Below are positions 35,768 to 48,200 of a stretch of 64,000 nucleotides of DNA, piece by piece (within the stretch, counting starts at the first letter, position 1; the number at the start of each line of letters is the position of its first letter). The DNA is from Tetrastigma voinierianum. Lineage: Eukaryota; Streptophyta; Magnoliopsida; Vitales; Vitaceae. The notes beneath the pieces were generated by a model, which did not search any database, was not told the DNA's origin, and saw only the letters and a list, made by a program, of their open reading frames with translations. The position numbers and the translations under genes were made by a program. The DNA is taken from NCBI GenBank assembly GCA_016808115.1, contig JAEQBH010004104.1, forward strand, positions 372,001-436,000, in the 5' to 3' direction.

Positions 35768-38137
35768 CGTTTGGCCAAAAATAGATATTGAAACCTAAAA
35801 TAAGTGCATGTTTTTTATTGAAATACACTATTCATAGGTTTCAAAATGACCAAAATAGTGGTTGGCCACGTTGGAACAAGTTGGCATTGGCCTAACAAAT
35901 TTTAAGTTGATAGCCGTCGTCCTGCTTGACTTTTGAACTTAATTAATTTCTTGGCCCGGCGTTGTGGATAATGGTATTACCTTAATTAAATTACCCGATG
36001 GCCAGGTATTACATGATGACTAGCCATTGAAAAAAAAAACATATTTGACGTGTCTTCCTGCCCCTTCCCCACATTTCTTCTTCCTCTCCTCGACTGTTCC
36101 TGCTCTCGCTCAAACTCCCCAGCTTGTTTGACAAAGAGAGTTCCTCTCTTCAGACAACTCTCGATCCGGCGTGGTCAAGGTTTGTTCCACTCCCCATTAT
36201 ACTGGAGGCTGCAACCACAACCAAAGGGGCTTGTGTGATTTAGGGTTTCATTGGGAGCTTGTGGTTGTTCTGATCACTGCAATATCAGCATTTCGCTGAG
36301 TTTCTCCACCAGACTTCTTCATAAATGACCACTCGCTATGCCTGCAAATCATCTTCTTTATTGTTTTCTTTAATATCTGTAATTTTAAGAATTTTAAGAT
36401 ATAGAGCTATATAAGGAAGTAATTAATTAATTAAAATGAGGTGTGGAAAGATGAAATGTATTCACAATTAAAGTGAAGTGAACAAATTTAAATTTGAAAT
36501 ATTGACTAATAAATAGAACTAATACAAGGCTAAATTTTAAATTTTAAAATCAATTATCTAATAATAATGAAACAGTATAAGCTTTGTCTTTAACAATTAT
36601 ATAGTCTTCCAAAGTCTTTGAGTTAAAAGCCCAGATTAGGATTTGGTTCTTTGAAAAGCTGTTTTAAATTTGTTCCATAAAAGATTATAATTATTTTCCT
36701 TGCAAACATCAAAAGTGTCCCAAAAGGTTACTTGTTTCAATGTTGAGATGCTGTGGCGCTCACATTCTGCTATAAGAATTTTAAAGCTAAAATCTCTTGG
36801 AACCCACTATTATTCTGTGATGAAATAAGCTCGCCTCTAATATGGTGTCAACTTTATAAAATGTATAGCTTTTTGTGGTATATATTGACCAATAGAGCCA
36901 ATGCTGTAGACTGTCTTAGTGAGTAAACTTAGGTATGTTATGACTTTAGATGAGCATAATCCACTAAAGATAATCTTTGAGAGTAAGCTAATCTTGGGCC
37001 AAGTGAAATCAAACACCTTCAAATAATAGCCTCTCTCTACACATTTGGTATTAAATAATGTTTTAAAAGTACTTTAAAACTGATTTTCCTAATATATTTC
37101 ATAAAAATAATGTATAATTTCTTGAAACTTGAAATATTGTTACTTTTTATATATTTTCTAGAAGCAACGTTTTTGTTGTTTCTTACAATTTTATTTGTAG
37201 CTAAACCTCCATATTTATGAGACAAACTTAAAAGATCTATTCACTTTACGTCTTGTAGCACTATACTTATTTAAAAAAAAAAAACATTGTTGTGAGACTC
37301 TCTTCTCTTCTTCTGAGACCCAGAACTTTCGATTATAGATACCAAATAATATATCTACCTTTAACTTTTTATCCTTGGAGCAGTTTGAGGCATTCCAAAA
37401 AGGTTTTTTTTTTTGACATCAAAATATCTTTACAAAAACATATTTTATGTTTTGGCGATGAGTTAACATCGATTAAAGAATAGTGAACTTATGTTTGATT
37501 TTCTAAGCGAATGTGATCTTCTCGGCTGGGTGGAGTCATTGTAAAATATTTAAAGTCTAAGAACTACGAAAATAATCACATAAACCAATTACGGGTTGAT
37601 TTACTCAAGTTTGAGCAAATTCAGCAAACTTCACTTTGCCACCTGTTCTCACCAACCACATGTTATTTTAATGCCGAAAGAATATGGAAAGATCTCATAC
37701 AAAGCATTGTTCCGCCAAGCACGTAATCACAGCCGACAGAAATTTGGACCCTAAACAAAAGTTCATCTGAAAATAAGTCTGATTTCAGCATATTGCGGGT
37801 TTAACACTCTAGGCAGAACAACATATATGGAAAGGGAGTAAATGGAGAAGGCATGTATTGTGTTGTATTGATGAAGGGTAGGCGTGAAGCCGCACAACTC
37901 CCCAGACCCGATGAATGCGACCATGATATTGGCAAGTATTGGCGTGGTTTGAGCATAAGTTAGCTATTTTGGGGTGAAAACTCTCGTCTGAAAGAGAAGA
38001 GCTTATGTCAACTACGTTAAATCATGGGTCGGGAAGGGAGCCAGATTGGGGTCATTTAATCTCTAAACAAGGTACTAAGGATAATAATCTCTCATATTAT
38101 TTAATTTTTTTTTACTTCATTTTAACCAGGTCAATTA

Positions 38138-40660
38138 TGTCTGTTTCCTCACATTCATTAATATGTTATTACAATGGAGATATATCGAGGACTGAAACAT
38201 ATGTTAAATATGTTGGGAACAAAGCTTTTATTGTGCCTTTGGATATACCGGCTGACTGTACGTTCGAACAATTGGGTGATATCATATTTTCAAACACAAC
38301 TATTGACAAACAGAAGTTCAAATTAGTCCTCAATTGTAAGTATCATCTAAAAAGTGGAAATAGGTTCCAACATTTTCCAATATGGAATGACAGTACCATG
38401 CAGAATGTTGAACATAGTTGTGGCGCCGTGAGAAATTAGAATTGTTTGTTAGTCGTTCGAATAAACCGACAAGCGAATCAATCTATGAGTGCAGAAAATG
38501 AGAATATTGCAGAAATTGACTATGGTTGTGGGCCTAGTAGCGGTCCAGTACTAAATACCGAAGTATATGGAGATGATGGTGTTTGCGCTTATGAAGAAGG
38601 TAATGATGAATCTGATGAAGATGTTGATGATGAATATGATGAAGACTTACATGTTCAAGCTGATGGACATGTATCATCATTCCAGACTACAAATCAAGTT
38701 TTGGAGAATGAGAAAGGGATATTTGTCTTTGCGCATGCATTATCTTGTGATGTATCGAATATCTCAGATGATGAGGGACCAGATGAGTCATCATCCCTTA
38801 TTCATTTTCACCTACCACCAACACCTTGTTTTGAATATGTTGAAAACATAGATATTGCTATTTCAAGTGGTTGAACTCTATGGCATAGCAAGAGACTACC
38901 CCGATTATTCAGTGGAGAATTTGTAGTTAGAGCGAGTTTTAATTCATCCGATTTGCAAAAGGCTGTAAAGATTTACTCAATTAGAGCACACCAAGAGTTT
39001 GTTGTAGTTGCCTCCTAAAAAAAATTGCTCGTTTTAAGATGTAAGAAGGCCGAAGAATGTCAATGTCAATAGAAGCTGCATGTCATGGTTGTGAAAAATA
39101 CTTGCTTATTTGTGATCAACAAATATAAAGGGCCGCATACTTGTGTAAATCCTTGTTTGAATCGGGACCATCATCAATTGGACTCAAACTTGGTTATTGC
39201 TCATATACAGGCAATAATTAAGGCACAATTCACATTGTCTGTTGCTGCTATTCAAGCAATTGTGATGGAGAAATAGGGATATAAAATTTCATATAAAAAA
39301 GCCTTTGATGGAAAGCATAAGACATTTAGACACTTATTTGGTGATTTTTCTCAGTCATATACAGAGCTCCCACGTTTGTTCTTGGCCATAGAACAAGCAA
39401 ATCCTGGATGTGTTGTCATTTGGAAAACCATCGACAATAGTGTGCCAAACAATGAGACATTCCAACGCGTGTTCTGGTCATTCAAGGCATCTATTGAAGG
39501 GTTACTTGAGTTATCGTTCGATTATTGAGTATTGATGGTACATTTTGTATAGAAGTATAAGGGACATTGTTGATTGCTATGAGATGTGGCGAATAATCAG
39601 TTGTTTTATTGGCATTTGCTATTCTGGAAGGCGAGAATATTGATAGTTGAGGATGGTTGGCATGCCGAGTAGAGTAAGCTCAGCGGACGAGAGTTTATGT
39701 TATGTCGGCGACATCAGTGTGCAGCCCAATGACGGCGATCGCCGTCTTGGTTGGAATGCTGCCGTATATACATCACCGGGATTTGCATGCGTCATCTTGC
39801 AAACAATTTTTGACTAGCTTCAAAAATAAACTCTTGAAGAATTTGGTATGCGAAGCGGTATTTGTGACAATACCACCTTATGAATGAATAAGCATATGGC
39901 TACGGTGGGAAATTGATGCGAGCGCAACAATGTTTGGGCGGTCTCTCTTCGAGTTATAGGCGCTTTCACATGAGTCGAAGATATGGGATAATGACAACCA
40001 ACATGTCGGTATTTAACGATGTTCTTAAAGGGCTGTAGCTTACCACTCGCGCGTGGATTCGGTTGACATTTTCATATATGATTTACTTTGTTCGCGAAGG
40101 AACAGGTCTTGGATAGATTGACATCAGATGAAGGTTCACTTCATATGTTGATGCACCGATTCAAGGTTAATGTAGTTAGGCGTATCGATGGAAATTGATG
40201 CTTTACACGATCACATACGAGTGATTTCACGTCAAGTTAAGAATTGAAATTCGAATTCATCACCTCGACTTAAATGACAAAATGCACGTAATGGTGGTAA
40301 GACATTGATATAGTTTCCATGTAGCCATATTATAGCGGCATGTAACATCCCGATGTGTTGATTTTCGATTTATTTGTTCAAGGCTACTACACTCACATAA
40401 TCGTACTATGACACTTGAAGCGACTTGTTTTTATCTCATATTCAATGAAGATGGGTAGCTCTTTTATGATGGTCCTCTGATTGTAGCTCTAAATTGATGA
40501 AGCTACTTGAGCTAGTGGTCGTCCTAAATCAGCAGGTTGCATAATGAAATGGGCGTTAAGGAGGAAAATCCGCGATCGACAGGTGGGTTGTCTGAAACAA
40601 CGAGTCCCTTGTCGGCCAGTCTTGTAAAAATAGAAATCAAGTTCGATGATAAGATGTGAA
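38138..40660 (+). pseudogene. MURA-like transposase of MULE 2, broken
   Basis: The 5' exon-like frame 38005-38439 includes the N-terminal module (ICYYNGDISRTETYVKYVGN, then KQKFKLVLNCKYHLKSGN). The acidic linker is in 38446-38874 (DESDEDVDDEYDEDL). The MuDR DNA-binding part is at 39085-39276 (DTCLFVINKYKGPHTC). The catalytic region is at 39440-39640 but is more decayed than in the left arm, with the SIDGT stretch shifted out of frame. The SWIM finger region is at 40250-40400 and the basic knuckle tail at 40490-40660. The N-terminal module differs from the left copy by only a few residues. It fills the same role as the left copy and is likewise inactive. Confidence 0.7.
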
Positions 40661-41399
40661 GTAAGACAATTTGTTTTTGTTTTGTAAATGAGGCCTCACC
40701 TTTTTATAGTTGTTTTGTATATTTATAAAAACAATGGGTCTCTGCAACACAAATCATCTTGTGCTCTCACACACTTTACACATCTATACCTTATCCGGTG
40801 TCGCCAGAGTCCGCGTCCATAGCAGTAGATATCACATTGTCATCATGTAAGCTACCAGCATAAATGCATTCTGCTCCTATGAATGACACCATCATGACCT
40901 TTTACGAGTGGGGTAGACGAAGCTGGCGACCTCGTACTCGTTTATCAACTATTTCATCCGCCAATTTACCTCCAGCTCCACTCGACTCGAGTCTCAAACT
41001 CCACGAGACCTATTCGCCTGGCTTGTCTTTGTTTATTTTCACGCGAGGGTTAATCTGAAAATTGATGTTTGATGATAAAAATGATAATAAAATTAAATGC
41101 AGGTAATCCTTGGGAAAAATAAATTGATTCAAATTTTTAAAATTAAACTTGCGGAGTTCATTTGAATTTTAATTTCTTGTGGACTTGGATGTCTTTGTTG
41201 TATAAATTTTATATTTGATTATTTACAAATAAATATTTTTGCTGAATTCAAATTACTATGATTGAAGTAGAATCGTTTACAATATATGGGTTCATACATG
41301 AGCGAATTTGTGGGTTAATGACAACAGTTTTTGTAATAATCACAAAAATAACATTAAAATTAAATTTAATTAAATTCAATGGTCGTCGTTGTGAACAAC

Positions 41400-41660
41400 A
41401 ACCTCTGTAATAAGCACAAAAATAACATTAAATTTATATTTGACCAATTTTTTCAATGGTCGTCGTTGTGGACAGCCTTTGGCAAATTAATTGAGTGATA
41501 GCGTCGTTGTGAGCGTGACCATTCAACAAAATTTTGCCAAAGTGAAATCAACCCATATGACGACGATGCAACTCTTCAGACGTAGGCGAAACCTTATTTC
41601 TTTGATCATTCTTTTGATACCTAAAATAAATTCTGTATTTTTTATTCAAAATACACTATT
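41400..41660. repeat. Right terminal inverted repeat of MULE 2
   Basis: Shares ATGGTCGTCGTTGTG and the terminal AAAATACACTATT with the other MULE ends. Confidence 0.6.
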
Positions 41661-42109
41661 TACGTCAAAAGCTCAAAATCTCAGTTCTCATTTCTCAATA
41701 TCCGCACACATTCACATGTCGACTTACCCTTTTACCTAAAATACATCTACACACGTGGCCTGTGTGTATGACGTACCTTCCATGATTGCCCCTTTATTTT
41801 GATGAGTAGGGGTCTTCTCGAGAGAGCTCCACCACATTTGATGGGATCAATCCCTTTTTTTTTTTTTTTTTTACATGTCCTCGTGAAGAGGGCCATTACT
41901 TGTTAATCCCCAGCATTTGATTTCATTGAGGGTATCATCAATCTTGTTCCATCTCTACAATACTCTCACTTTCTTCTGAAAATGGGAATTTTTTAAAACT
42001 TTAGTAGGATTTCAGATTTTGTCTAATAAATACCATATTCTCTTAAACTAAGAGTCATGCTCCATCATAACGAGTATACCAAACACGGGCCTACTCATTC
42101 ACATAGTGG
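41661..42109. other. Spacer, no gene
   Basis: Contains a T18 run at about 41853-41870 and otherwise nothing recognisable. Confidence 0.5.
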
Positions 42110-43897
42110 CGTGGCTCATGTGATGGTCTCACATAGACACTTTCGTGAGACCTAGCCTGCCACGCCACACTTCATGCCTCTATGCTGACTGGTTGAATCC
42201 TACCTCGGGCTCATTAGGAGAGCGGCTCTAGCTCCCGACCAATTTGTACAAGGTAGGCCTACACCCTTCTTCATAGGCAAATCCTAGACTAACGACAAGC
42301 TTCCAAAACTTAACCAGGTCGACATGTCTGAACTCCGAAGAAGCTTCACCTTCAATCCACTTGCACACACCTTCTGGAGCACTCTCACCCATTCCGCTCA
42401 AACCCATCATCATACTTGATCTTCAATAAAGTCTTCAGCTATGGTCACGGACGCTCACACAATAAGTCTGTGACATCCTCCCCCACCTAATATATTACAT
42501 GTTCTCGTGCAAGGCACCTTTCATCGATCTCTACCTTCAAAGACTATTACTCCCCACGAGCCATTATCCACTAAGGTCTACACTGATACCTTTGGGCCAA
42601 AGAGGACGTCCATCTCTTTGGACGTGGCATCACACAACCATGGAAGGAGCACCTTCTCTTTTCCACCTCGAAAGCAGCACCTCGCTTGACTTCCACCCTT
42701 AGTTGGTGAGCATTCGTTACGCACTACTAGACAACAACCGACACCTCATGTGATCTAGAGGAACACACATCCCTTACATGGGTCCTCCTCATTGCAACTT
42801 CAATCACCACGACTTCATCAGCTACTATGCATCTTTAAGAGAGATAGACTTTCGACCACTAATGTCGACAGAAGGCAACACCATCTTTGTTGATAGCTTG
42901 CAGTAAAACTCACGATGCCATTTGACATGGGCCTGCTCGTTTCACTCAACGGCGCATTTTGTGTGGCGGTCTCACATCGACACTTTCGTGAGACCTAACC
43001 TGCCACGCCACACTCCATGCCTCTATGCTGATTAGTTTAACCCTGCCTCGGGGTCATCAAGAGAGCGACTTCAAATCCCGACTAGTTTGTGCGGTGAGCA
43101 CACCTCTTCTGAGTAGTCTAGATCGATGACAAGCTCCCCAAAATTAAGCTGGGTCGGCGTGCCTAAACTCCAGGAAGCTTCACTTTGATCAGCGCAGACA
43201 CGCTTCCTAGAGCACTCTCACGCCATTCACTTAAACCCGTATTAACGATCGTGATAAAGTCTTGACTCACGGTCATAGACGCTCACACGATAAATTTGTG
43301 ACACTCTCCCCCACCCAATATCTTGCACACCCTTGTGCAATGCACCTTTCATCGATCTCCGCCTTCGAAGACTGCTACTCCCCACGAGCCATCATCCACT
43401 AAGGTTCATCATAGATACCACTAGGCAGAGGATGTCATACATTGGCTTAGCGGCGTCACACAACCCGTAAATGAGGCACTTCTCACTTCCACCGAGCGAT
43501 TACCTCGTTTGACTTCCACCCTTGGTAGGTGCTTGCAGATTCGCACTACTAGATGTGAGTGACACCTCATGCGTGGAAGAACACCCATCCCGCTATGGGT
43601 CGCTTCTCATTCTGACTTCAATCCTGCGGTTTCATCGGCTACTATGCACTTCGCGAAGTGAATTTCGACCACAGGTCGATGAAAGCGACACCATACTTGT
43701 TGAACTTTGTCTTGTTCGAATAGCTGACACCATACTTGTTGACAAACTTCTGTCCTACTCTGATACCATTTGAGACTAGCCCCTCTTCGTTCATGCAATG
43801 CCCGCGGCCCGTGTAAGCGATCTCACATCGGCCTACTTTGTGAGACCGACTTACCACGCCACTTGTGCCTCTATGTGCTGGAATTGGACCTACCACT
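42110..43897. repeat. Tandem array of ~845-bp units
   Basis: Two full units and the start of a third. The marker TCTCACAT followed by CACTTTCGTGAGACCTA (or TTTGTGAGACCG) occurs near 42127, 42970 and 43822. Within units, TGACATCCTCCCCCACCTAA (42470) matches TGACACTCTCCCCCACCCAA (43300), and CTACTCCCCACGAGCCAT recurs. The TGACA-CTCCCCCAC word is common in plant LTR sequences, so this may be tandem LTR-derived sequence. Short open frames here are not conserved between units. Confidence 0.7.
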
Positions 43898-44450
43898 TGT
43901 TGGGACAAATACCCCAAGATCAACCTTATTAAAATATCAACTAAAATAGAGAAATAAAATAGGAAAAATAAATGACACAAGTATTTACGCGGAAAACTCC
44001 ATTACCGGAGAAAAACCACAGGTCAACTAAGACAAAATCTACTATGTAATACATTTGTACAATTGCATATATTTTTACCTCTCTAGATCCTGAAGCGAGA
44101 CGATACAGAAAATACGAATCTGGAATATGATCTTTGCTCATTTTATCCAAGAAGATAGCTACACTATAAATCCTATATTAAACCCGAGAAAGACCCACCC
44201 CTTACTCTTTCTCACAATTTTCTCTTTTACCTTACTCTCCTCTTTGCTCCTTCTTAGATTGATCTCTTCTTCACTTCTAGTTCCAACCTCTAGGTTTCAG
44301 ATTTGGTCTCATCTTCACTGCCAGATTTTCCATAACAATATCAATATCTCACTTCGTCACATCTTCTCTTCTCTTTGCATAATATATTGTAATACTTTAT
44401 TCATTGTATAAAATAAAGTAACATGTGGGCCCGTCCAGTCTGACATATCC
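43898..44450. repeat. LTR-like fragment
   Basis: Starts TGTTGGGACAAATACCCC and contains ATTTACGCGGAAAACTCC followed by CGGAGAAAAACCAC, wording I recall from copia-type LTRs of many plants. No mate LTR in the window, so it would be a solo or truncated LTR. Confidence 0.35.
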
Positions 44451-45100
44451 AACTTTTAGCCTCATTCCTACAAAAATTCGCTAACATGTATACTACTAAG
44501 AAATTCCAGACTCAATAGCCATTTTTAAATTTGCTCAGCTCAACTCCTTCATATTAATAATATCACTTACTCAATGGGTGCTTTGAAGTACAGTGCCCTA
44601 TCCTATGCTTCAAGTAACAACATATACAACTGGCTACAACAAACACAGAAGCAGTGTTGCCTTACTCTGACCCATTTCTATGTACGGTAACTATTCCCTT
44701 TGGGAAAACTGTTTTCTGTCTTTAGGGGAAATCCATGGGAACATGAGAACGTAAAGCACAAGAGATGAAGTGCTTGGACGATATTAAGATTTAAGACAGT
44801 TAATATGATATACACAATCCATGCTAGTTGAATAGCCAATTTGGCATGATGATAATTTAAAAGAACGATCAATAATTCACACTTTATGGAAGACATGACA
44901 GAATTACAACATTAGCCTTCGCCAGTTTCAGATTTTCCAACAAAAACATTTGCTTAGTTGTGACACATCTACCAGACAAACCTCCTAACTTTAACGTGGC
45001 ATTTTACATTTTGCAACACGTAAAACTCACTATCTATGATTTAGAGAACTCATGGTAAGCATGCACTGGTTTCTTTTCCATATTGTCTCTTTCTAAATTT
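44451..45100. other. Downstream flank of the small membrane-protein gene
   Basis: No gene or repeat recognised. It may include the gene's poly(A) site and terminator. Confidence 0.4.
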
Positions 45101-45218
45101 GACCACTAAGAAGCAAATTTAGCACAACTCAATAAACTAATACTGATATATAAATATAAATATATTGACCACTAAGAAGCAAATTTAGCACAACTCAATA
45201 AACTAATACTGATATCTA
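45101..45218. repeat. Tandem duplication of 66 bp in the probable 3' UTR
   Basis: GACCACTAAGAAGCAAATTT and the following ~30 bases occur at 45101 and again at 45167, nearly unchanged, followed by an (AT)n tract at 45223-45235. Confidence 0.75.
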
Positions 45219-45269
45219 AATATATATATATATATTAATTAACTGAACAACTGACCCCTGGAGGGACTT

Positions 45270-48200
45270 TTATGTTGATTGAGAGCGCACTACAGATTCC
45301 TCACGTTCCTGACGTCGTCGATATCGCTACAGAAAATAAAACATAAGCAAATAAACATTAGATACGCACACAAAATAAATAGATAAATAAATAAACACAT
45401 AGCAATGTTGTTCCATATGAATAAAAAGAAAAAAAAAATTGATAATTTCTTATGCATGCTTAAGAATAATTTTAGTCTGAACAACCAAACATTGATATGG
45501 CTCCAGATAGCATGTATTCTTGCTCAACTTGTTGATGCCTCGTAAAGGCAATCTGATACCTAAGTTTTTTATGCACTGTTTGATAGACAGTAAATGGTTG
45601 TAGTTAGCTCAGACTATTAGGTCCATGTGATAATAAGAGAGGATAGATTATGTAAGGACAGAGAGACTAGAAATTTGATCAATAGATTATTGAGACAGGA
45701 AATGTACTAACATGTTGAAATATGGACTAGAGCATGTCAGTGTAGTATACATGAATATAGGGCACTAATCTTAATTGGGTTGATCATATATATGACTAAG
45801 AAGGTTTTGGAAACCATTCAACTACTAGAGAGCTCTGACATGGCGGTCAATGTCAAGTTGGCTATATTGGTATAACAATAAATATTGAACATTTCAAAAT
45901 ATGAAAATTTTCATTTGAAGCTAAGTATGTACAGGACTAAAAATATCTTATCATATTGATACATCATTTGGGCCTTAGGGTTACTTTGAGCTGTTAGGCA
46001 AATTTATATCTGAAAGAAGCTAAGGGGTACTGGGTACATTCTCAAATATATGTAAGTTCCTAAGAAGCTGTAAAGCTACCATACTAATAGAAGAGACTAG
46101 AAAGCCACAATTCATCAAGAAGTAGAAGCGCTCCCAAATTAGCCACTGAATAGAAGTTCACTTAATCACCAAACTTAACCTCGGGGGGAGGGGGGGGCGG
46201 GAACAAACGAAATTGGACAACAACAATTCGGAAAGAAACCCATAGGGCTTGTCCTAAAACCTTCACACTTATCTGTCAGAAACAAATACTGCATTCCATC
46301 CACATGGACAATTGTTGTCAACCAAAACTTAAACTTTATTTTTTCTTTTTTTATATGTAAAAAAACGAAATCTATTAAAAAGGGGACTAAAAAGCCTAGC
46401 CCTAAGAGAGTATACAACACCCAGGTTATACAAAAAGAAGAAGCAAAAAAAAAAAAGACCCACCCACCCTCAATATTAACTCATAGCCAATAAGGCAAGA
46501 AGGTTAGCTATTAAAGAATCTGAATTTATAACCGCCCCTGCCCAAGAACAAAAAGAATAGACAAAAGCACTTCTAAGTCGCGAGGAGAACTCTTACGTTA
46601 CCAAACTAGCGACTTATTAGCCTTCATTCCAGTTACAGGAATAGACAAGGGGGCAACCCTCCAAGCCTTTCTTTCACTTTTTCTGATAGGGACACTTTTA
46701 CAGCAAAAAAACCAATCCTTGATTAGCCAAGGAGGCACCCAAGCAACTCCCACCAACATCAACAAAAATAGGGGTGGCAATTCGTGCCGATGGGTCGTAT
46801 TCGTATCGTGTCAATGTACGGATCGTGTCAACATTTGTCAACACAAACCCGACACAAATAATAAACGTGTCGGCGTTCATTATCTATTTCGACGTTTTAT
46901 TATTAGGTGTTAAGCGGGTCAGCACGAATATATTGAAATTTGATTATTTAAAATAATAAATTATAATTAATCATCCATATGTTTAACACAAATAACCTAT
47001 TAAATTTAACATGTTTATTAATTTTATTATTTAAATTAATAGGAATTATAATTAATAATCCATATTTAACACAAATAACTTATTAAATAGTTTAATTAAT
47101 TAATATAATAATTAAACGGGTCAATTCGGATCAAATTCGTGTTAGGTAGAGTCAACACGAATATGACCCATTTATTAAACGTGGTAGAGGCGGGTCGACG
47201 AATATGACCAGGCTGCGATTATCTTTTTCGATGAGCAGTAAAAACAAAGTATCGACCGTGTCGTGTTCACGTGTGTAAATTTTGCCGATACAAGCAAAAA
47301 TGACCAAATTCCCCAGACCATGGACAATGTAACAACAGATGCTCAGTGTTTTCTTCACTCTTCCCACACAAAGGGCACCTGTTTTCAAGGGAGAAACCCC
47401 TCCTCTTGAGTGGATCCATTGTTAATACTCTTCCCCACCAAGCTTCCCAATAAAAGAAGCCCACTTTGGAAGGAACCCATGGAAGCAGATGTTTGGAATT
47501 TTCTAACAGTTCAGGACCATCGTCTGCCTTGTTGTCAACTACTTTAACTTTTACCATCCAAAACCTTACCAAATTGCTGAGATTTGCAGATGGTGGTGGA
47601 TCACTACAAGATCAGTGTGAATGAAAAGGAGGATTTTTTTTTTCTTTTTTAATGCATGAATCTCCATATGCACATGATTTTAAGAAACAACTTGAATATC
47701 AAGTCTACTGAAAAAATCTACCTATTTGAAATCATAGAGCTAGGGGTATTCGGTGCAAATACTACGTAACTCTTCTGGTGAAGGATTAGACAACTCAGCT
47801 CAGTATTTAAATTTTGCTTAAACAGTGTATGTTGAGAGCCTGTGATTCCATGGGTAAAAAAGGTTAAAACATTGCTGGATTTCAACACAATAACATAATG
47901 TAATTGCTGAAAGCAATTAGAAAGAGATAGAGCTTCTTGATCATACATTATCATAAAGTCCGATGTGATCTGGCTCACCATAAATCAACCACAAGGCTAG
48001 GTGAAGGGAGTTTCCTGGATGAAACAAATATGTACTACTCACAAGAATTATAGAGGACATCCATATTATCATTAAGTTGATAATTAATATTTTTATTCAA
48101 TGAAAAATACACACACACGGAGAAACACATATAAAAAAAATCAATAGGAATAATATTCCTGTTTTCTCTACATATGTCATGGAAGCAATCATGGGCAAAA

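Larger units (their letters stand above)
35811..41660 (+). mobile_element. MULE 2, head-to-head inverted copy without PMD gene
   Basis: Right end 41400-41660 carries the same words as the other MULE ends (GTCGTCGTTGTGGACAGCC, ACCTAAAATAAATTCTGTAT). The left end lacks the outermost ~25 bp. The plus strand encodes the same transposase (38138-40660) preceded by ~2.3 kb of non-coding sequence mirrored in the left arm. After the transposase, sequence passes at about 40740-40790 directly to the 3'-terminal segment, without the ~2.6 kb PMD section. It is an inactive copy with frameshifts. Confidence 0.75.

Noticed and set aside
36230..36260. TTTAGGGTTT, telomere-like word
   Set aside because: Single occurrence in a MULE 5' region, mirrored in the other arm; not a telomeric array.
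44127..44411. 94-codon plus-strand frame
   Set aside because: Falls in LTR-like, pyrimidine-rich sequence without a motif.
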